Positions 60,641-64,000 of a stretch of 64,000 nt of DNA are shown one piece after another. Both the position numbers and the translations under genes were made by a program. The stretch covers positions 53,842 through 117,841 of the forward strand of contig NZ_JBJHZZ010000010.1 of NCBI RefSeq assembly GCF_045310675.1. The letters are read 5' to 3'. The notes under the pieces were generated by a model, which searched no databases, was not told the origin of the DNA, and worked only from the letters and a program-made list of their open reading frames with translations. The DNA is from Clostridium_AT stratigraminis (GTDB lineage Bacteria > Bacillota > Clostridia > Clostridiales > Clostridiaceae). Within the stretch, counting starts at the first letter, position 1; each line of letters opens with the position of its first letter.

Positions 60641-62491
60641 GTGAAGAATCAAAAAACTTTCCTTTTCATCGATGTTGTACTAGTTGTATTTTCTCTTTAT
60701 GCTGCATTACTTTTGAGGTTTGATTTTAATATACCAAATAATTATATATATTTTTTTAAACTAAGTATTATACCTGTGTTAGTATTAACTATAATTTTTA
60801 ATTCAATTTTTAATTTATACAAGCACATTTGGAAGTATGCATCAGTTGAAGAATTAATTTCTATCATTTACTCTATATCATTAACTAATATTGTTTTTGT
60901 TATCTATAGTTATTTTATTAACTATAAACTATTAGAGAATCAGTATTTCAGATTTCCATTTACGGTACATATAATATTTTGGATATTGAGTACTATCCTT
61001 TTAGGAGGAACTAGATTTGCCTTCAGAGTAAGCGAAGGATTGAAGAGAAATACTATTAAGGAAGAAAAATTAGTTAGATTATTAATTATTGGTGCTGGAG
61101 ATGCAGGGGCTATGCTTATAAAGGAAATTAAGAAGCATAGTGAGCTCAATTACGATATTATAGGTATTATAGATGATGATAATTCAAAAATAGGAAAGAA
61201 TATTAATGGAATAAAGGTCCTAGGAAATAGGAACAAAATTGTTAGTGTCTGTAAAGATTATGATGTGGATGAAATTATACTTTCAATACCATCATCTGAT
61301 TATCAGACTCAAAGAGAAATATTAAGGATATGCAAAAATACTAAATGCAAGCTTAAAACTGTTCCTGGTATATATGAAATATTAGATGAGAAAGTAAGCA
61401 TGAATAAAATTAGAGACGTTAAAATAGAGGATTTACTGGGAAGGGAACCTGTTAAACTAAATAATGAAAATATTAATAAGTATATTATGAATAAAACAGT
61501 TCTAGTAACTGGAGGTGGAGGTTCAATAGGTTCAGAACTTTGCAGACAAATTGCAAGGTTTAATCCAAAACAGTTATTAATACTTGATATATACGAGAAT
61601 AATGCCTATGAACTTCAGATGGAATTAAAATATATATATCCTAAGCTTAATATGAAGGTAATCATTGCATCAGTGAGAGATTTGGAAAGGCTTAAATCTA
61701 TATTTGATAATTATAAACCTGATGTTGTATTTCATGCAGCTGCACACAAGCATGTTCCTTTAATGGAGGATAATCCGCAAGAAGTAGTAAAAAATAATAT
61801 ATTAGGCACCTATAATGTTGCAAAATGCAGCGATTTATTTAGTGTTAAGAAATTTGTTTTGATAAGTACAGATAAAGCAGTAAATCCTACTAATATAATG
61901 GGTGCTTCAAAGAGATTTTGTGAAATAATAATTCAAGCTTTAAGCAAGGTCAGCAAAACAGAGTATGTTGCTGTTAGGTTTGGAAATGTTCTAGGAAGTA
62001 ATGGAAGTGTTATACCACTCTTTAAAAAACAAATTGAACATGGTGGGCCAGTAACGGTTACACACCCTGAGATTACAAGGTTTTTTATGACTATTCCGGA
62101 AGCAGCCCAGCTTGTAATTCAAGCTGGTTCAATAGCTAAAGGTGGAGAAATATTTGTATTAGATATGGGCGAACCTGTAAAGATAGCCGATTTAGCTAGA
62201 GATTTAATAAGCCTAAGTGGTCTTCAGCCTGATAAAGATATAAAAATAGAATATTCAGGTTTAAGACCTGGAGAAAAGCTATATGAAGAACTATTAATGG
62301 ATGAAGTTGCATTAACCTCAACGGAACATAAAAAAATATTTGTAGAAAAGCCTGCTGATTATGACATTGGTTATTTAAATAATTCCATTGAAGAATTCAA
62401 AGATGTAATTTATAAAGATGAGGAAGATGTATATAAATTAATGGAGAAAAAAGTACCAACCTTTAACAGACAAAAACAAAAAACTATTTAA
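60641..62491 (+). CDS. Membrane-bound nucleotide-sugar 4,6-dehydratase (CapD/PglF family)
   Basis: 616 residues. About four N-terminal membrane segments (residues 4-115) are followed by a CoA-binding-like Rossmann fold (IGAGDAGAMLIKEI) and a second NAD-binding SDR domain starting GGGGSIGSELCRQI. The catalytic STDKAVNPTNIMGASKR replaces the usual YxxxK with the CapD-type MxxxK. Likely acts on UDP-GlcNAc in capsule or glycan synthesis. The GTG at 60641 follows GGAAGTGAT. First gene of a probable polysaccharide locus. Confidence 0.88.
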   Translation: MKNQKTFLFIDVVLVVFSLYAALLLRFDFNIPNNYIYFFKLSIIPVLVLTIIFNSIFNLYKHIWKYASVEELISIIYSISLTNIVFVIYSYFINYKLLENQYFRFPFTVHIIFWILSTILLGGTRFAFRVSEGLKRNTIKEEKLVRLLIIGAGDAGAMLIKEIKKHSELNYDIIGIIDDDNSKIGKNINGIKVLGNRNKIVSVCKDYDVDEIILSIPSSDYQTQREILRICKNTKCKLKTVPGIYEILDEKVSMNKIRDVKIEDLLGREPVKLNNENINKYIMNKTVLVTGGGGSIGSELCRQIARFNPKQLLILDIYENNAYELQMELKYIYPKLNMKVIIASVRDLERLKSIFDNYKPDVVFHAAAHKHVPLMEDNPQEVVKNNILGTYNVAKCSDLFSVKKFVLISTDKAVNPTNIMGASKRFCEIIIQALSKVSKTEYVAVRFGNVLGSNGSVIPLFKKQIEHGGPVTVTHPEITRFFMTIPEAAQLVIQAGSIAKGGEIFVLDMGEPVKIADLARDLISLSGLQPDKDIKIEYSGLRPGEKLYEELLMDEVALTSTEHKKIFVEKPADYDIGYLNNSIEEFKDVIYKDEEDVYKLMEKKVPTFNRQKQKTI

Positions 62492-62524
62492 TTGTATAAA
62501 ACAAAGGTTAAGGAGGATTTTAAA

Positions 62525-63841
62525 ATGACTAAATTAAAAGAAGATTTGATTTTAAAATTAAAAAATAGAACAGCTAAACTTGGTGTAGTTGGATTAGGGT
62601 ACGTTGGTTTACCACTTGCAGTGGAAAAGGCAAAAGCAGGTTATGAAGTAATTGGCTTTGATGTTCAAGAAAGCAAAGTACAAATGGTAAATGATGGCGT
62701 AAACTATATTGGAGATATTGTTGATGAGGATTTAAAGAAATTAGTTGACACCAACAGACTTAAGGCTACTACTGATTTTAGCTTTGTTGCTGATGTAGAT
62801 GCGGTATCAATATGTGTTCCTACACCACTTGATAAATATAAGCAGCCTGATTTATCCTATGTAGTAAGTTCTTCTAAAAGTGTTGCAAAATATATGCATA
62901 GAGGACTTTTAGTTGTTCTTGAAAGTACAACTTATCCAGGTACTACTGAAGAGATATTAAAACCAATTTTAGAAGAAAGCGGACTTAAATGTGGTGAAGA
63001 TTTCTTCTTAGCGTTCTCACCAGAAAGAGTAGATCCAGGTAACAAAGAATATAAAACTAAAAATACTCCTAAGGTTGTAGGAGGATGCACACCTGAGTGT
63101 ACTGAAGTTGCTGCCATGCTTTATAGAAGCGTTTTAGAAAGTGATGTTATGGAGGTATCATCTCCAGCTATTGCTGAAATGGAAAAGATATTAGAAAATA
63201 CCTTTAGGAATATTAATATTGCTTTAGCAAACGAGATGGCTATTCTTTGCAAAAAAATGGGTATTGATGTTTGGGAAGTTATTGAAGCTGCAAAAACAAA
63301 ACCTTATGGGTTCATGCCATTTTATCCAGGTCCAGGACTTGGCGGACATTGCATACCACTAGATCCATTTTATTTATCCTGGAAGGCTAAAGAATATGAT
63401 TATCACACTAAATTGATAGAAACTTCAGGTGAAATTAATGACTATATGCCTGAATTTGTAATGGAAACTGCTATGAAGCTTTTAAATACTCACAAAAAGT
63501 CTTTAAATGGTTCTACAGTTTTATTACTTGGTGTTGCTTATAAAAATGACATTGATGATTTAAGAGAATCACCAGCATTAAAGGTTATAGAACATCTAGA
63601 GATGAATGGTGCAAATGTTATATATAATGATCCGTATATTCCTAAATTCAAGCATAACAAAAGGGAATATGTTTCGGTAAATTTAGAAGAAAATTTAAAA
63701 ACAGCTGATATAGTCATTATAACTACAAATCACAGCTGCTATGATTATCAAGAAGTTGTGAATAAAGCTAAACTTTTATATGATACTAGAAATGCTACAA
63801 AAGATGTAAAAGAAAACAGAAACAAAATTAATAAATTATAG
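62525..63841 (+). CDS. UDP-sugar 6-dehydrogenase (WbpA/UDP-GlcNAc or ManNAc type)
   Basis: 438 residues. The N-terminal Rossmann motif is GLGYVGLPLAVEKAKAG; the catalytic Cys is in GPGLGGHCIPLDPFYLSWKA, and the C-terminal UDP-binding domain has LGVAYKNDIDDLRESP. It oxidises C6 of a UDP-sugar to a uronic acid. The FYLSWKAKEY variant and the following Gfo/Idh/MocA gene suggest the UDP-GlcNAc branch (WbpA) rather than UDP-glucose dehydrogenase, as inference. The ATG at 62525 follows AAGGAGG. Confidence 0.9.
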   Translation: MTKLKEDLILKLKNRTAKLGVVGLGYVGLPLAVEKAKAGYEVIGFDVQESKVQMVNDGVNYIGDIVDEDLKKLVDTNRLKATTDFSFVADVDAVSICVPTPLDKYKQPDLSYVVSSSKSVAKYMHRGLLVVLESTTYPGTTEEILKPILEESGLKCGEDFFLAFSPERVDPGNKEYKTKNTPKVVGGCTPECTEVAAMLYRSVLESDVMEVSSPAIAEMEKILENTFRNINIALANEMAILCKKMGIDVWEVIEAAKTKPYGFMPFYPGPGLGGHCIPLDPFYLSWKAKEYDYHTKLIETSGEINDYMPEFVMETAMKLLNTHKKSLNGSTVLLLGVAYKNDIDDLRESPALKVIEHLEMNGANVIYNDPYIPKFKHNKREYVSVNLEENLKTADIVIITTNHSCYDYQEVVNKAKLLYDTRNATKDVKENRNKINKL

Positions 63842-63846
63842 GATTC

Positions 63847-63878
63847 ATAACAGGATAAACTAAAGTTTATCCTGTTAT
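63847..63878 (+). terminator. Hairpin after the UDP-sugar dehydrogenase gene
   Basis: ATAACAGGATAAAC / GTTTATCCTGTTAT, perfect 14-bp stem with a TAAA loop; no long T-run, so termination may be partial. Confidence 0.65.
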
Positions 63879-63909
63879 AATGCTGTTATAATATGTATGA
63901 GGTGATAAT

Positions 63910-64000
63910 ATGAGTAAGTTAAGATTTGCTATAATAGGATGTGGAAGAATTTCTTATAAACATGTTGAGGCGCTGGTACAGAATAAAGACGAAGCTGTTT
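63910..64000 (+). CDS. Gfo/Idh/MocA-family oxidoreductase, N-terminal part (cut by window edge)
   Basis: 30 residues visible: MSKLRFAIIGCGRISYKHVE. The GCGRIxxKH motif is the NAD(P)-binding start of Gfo/Idh/MocA oxidoreductases, the family of WbpB, which acts after WbpA in making UDP-diacetyl-uronates. SD GAGGTGAT precedes the ATG. Confidence 0.8.
   Translation, partial: MSKLRFAIIGCGRISYKHVEALVQNKDEAV

Overview
The window is AT-rich, densely coded DNA from a low-GC, endospore-forming anaerobic Firmicute, most likely a Clostridium-type organism; I cannot name a species. The evidence is an alpha/beta-type small acid-soluble spore protein, a YtxC-type sporulation gene, SPOCS-like spore-surface proteins, T-box leaders, strong AGGAGG ribosome binding sites, a double BadF/HgdC-type acyl-CoA dehydratase activase, and an indolepyruvate:ferredoxin oxidoreductase next to a phosphate acyltransferase.

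Layout. 1-2.4 kb: end of the ATP synthase operon (atpG end, atpD, atpC). 2.5-6.8 kb: one very large activase/dehydratase-related protein. 6.85-11.2 kb: T-box, valS, folC. 11.3-14.5 kb: beta-propeller protein, DUF4364 regulator, polysaccharide deacetylase, tandem OB-fold protein. 14.6-19.6 kb: diaminopimelate/lysine genes of the acetylase route (dapH, patA, dapB, dapA, asd). 20.2-25.9 kb: oppABCDF peptide importer. 26-28 kb: spore protein, methyltransferase, hslO. 28.1-28.7 kb: tRNA cluster Val-Asp-(broken Phe)-Phe-Gly-Cys. 28.8-32.8 kb: GME-like protein, ytxC, L20-type leader with infC-rpmI-rplT, rRNA methyltransferase. 32.8-37.3 kb: T-box, pheST, zapA. 37.4-41.1 kb: four SPOCS-like proteins and a small acidic protein. 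41.3-47.7 kb: glycosyltransferase, U32 peptidase, mutS2, DUF523. 47.8-52.9 kb: glnA, ptb-like gene, iorAB. 53-56.2 kb: unknown coiled-coil protein, Orn/Lys/Arg decarboxylase, ribosomal protein L25. 56.6-64 kb: phosphoglucomutase, TPR protein, galU, CapD-type enzyme, nucleotide-sugar dehydrogenase and the start of a Gfo/Idh/MocA oxidoreductase, which together look like the entry to a surface-polysaccharide locus.

The most unusual content is a family of small structured repeats. A 46-bp unit, made of an AATACAGGAGG-like Shine-Dalgarno box, a 10-3-10 hairpin and a short linker, is repeated so that its last AGGAGG box is the ribosome binding site of the next gene. It lies before atpD, patA, asd (on the minus strand, following that gene), the gene at 37536, iorA and pgcA; at atpD, patA and 37536 the unit is doubled. 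A second element of about 65 bp, consisting of two adjacent hairpins with an invariant TAAAT loop, sits inside the 46-bp unit before atpD and iorA, stands alone before glnA, and also truncates a tRNA-Phe copy. Its stems differ in sequence between copies while keeping base pairing, which points to selection on structure or to a hairpin-based mobile element. I do not recognise either family.

Regulation visible in the sequence includes T-box leaders with readable specifier codons (GTA for valS, TTC for pheST). The matching tRNAs, Val(UAC) and Phe(GAA), are encoded in the same window. There is also an L20-type attenuator and an ATT start for infC, a strong promoter inside the 3' end of the rRNA methyltransferase gene that drives pheST, and sporulation-type promoter candidates before ytxC and the gene at 38408.
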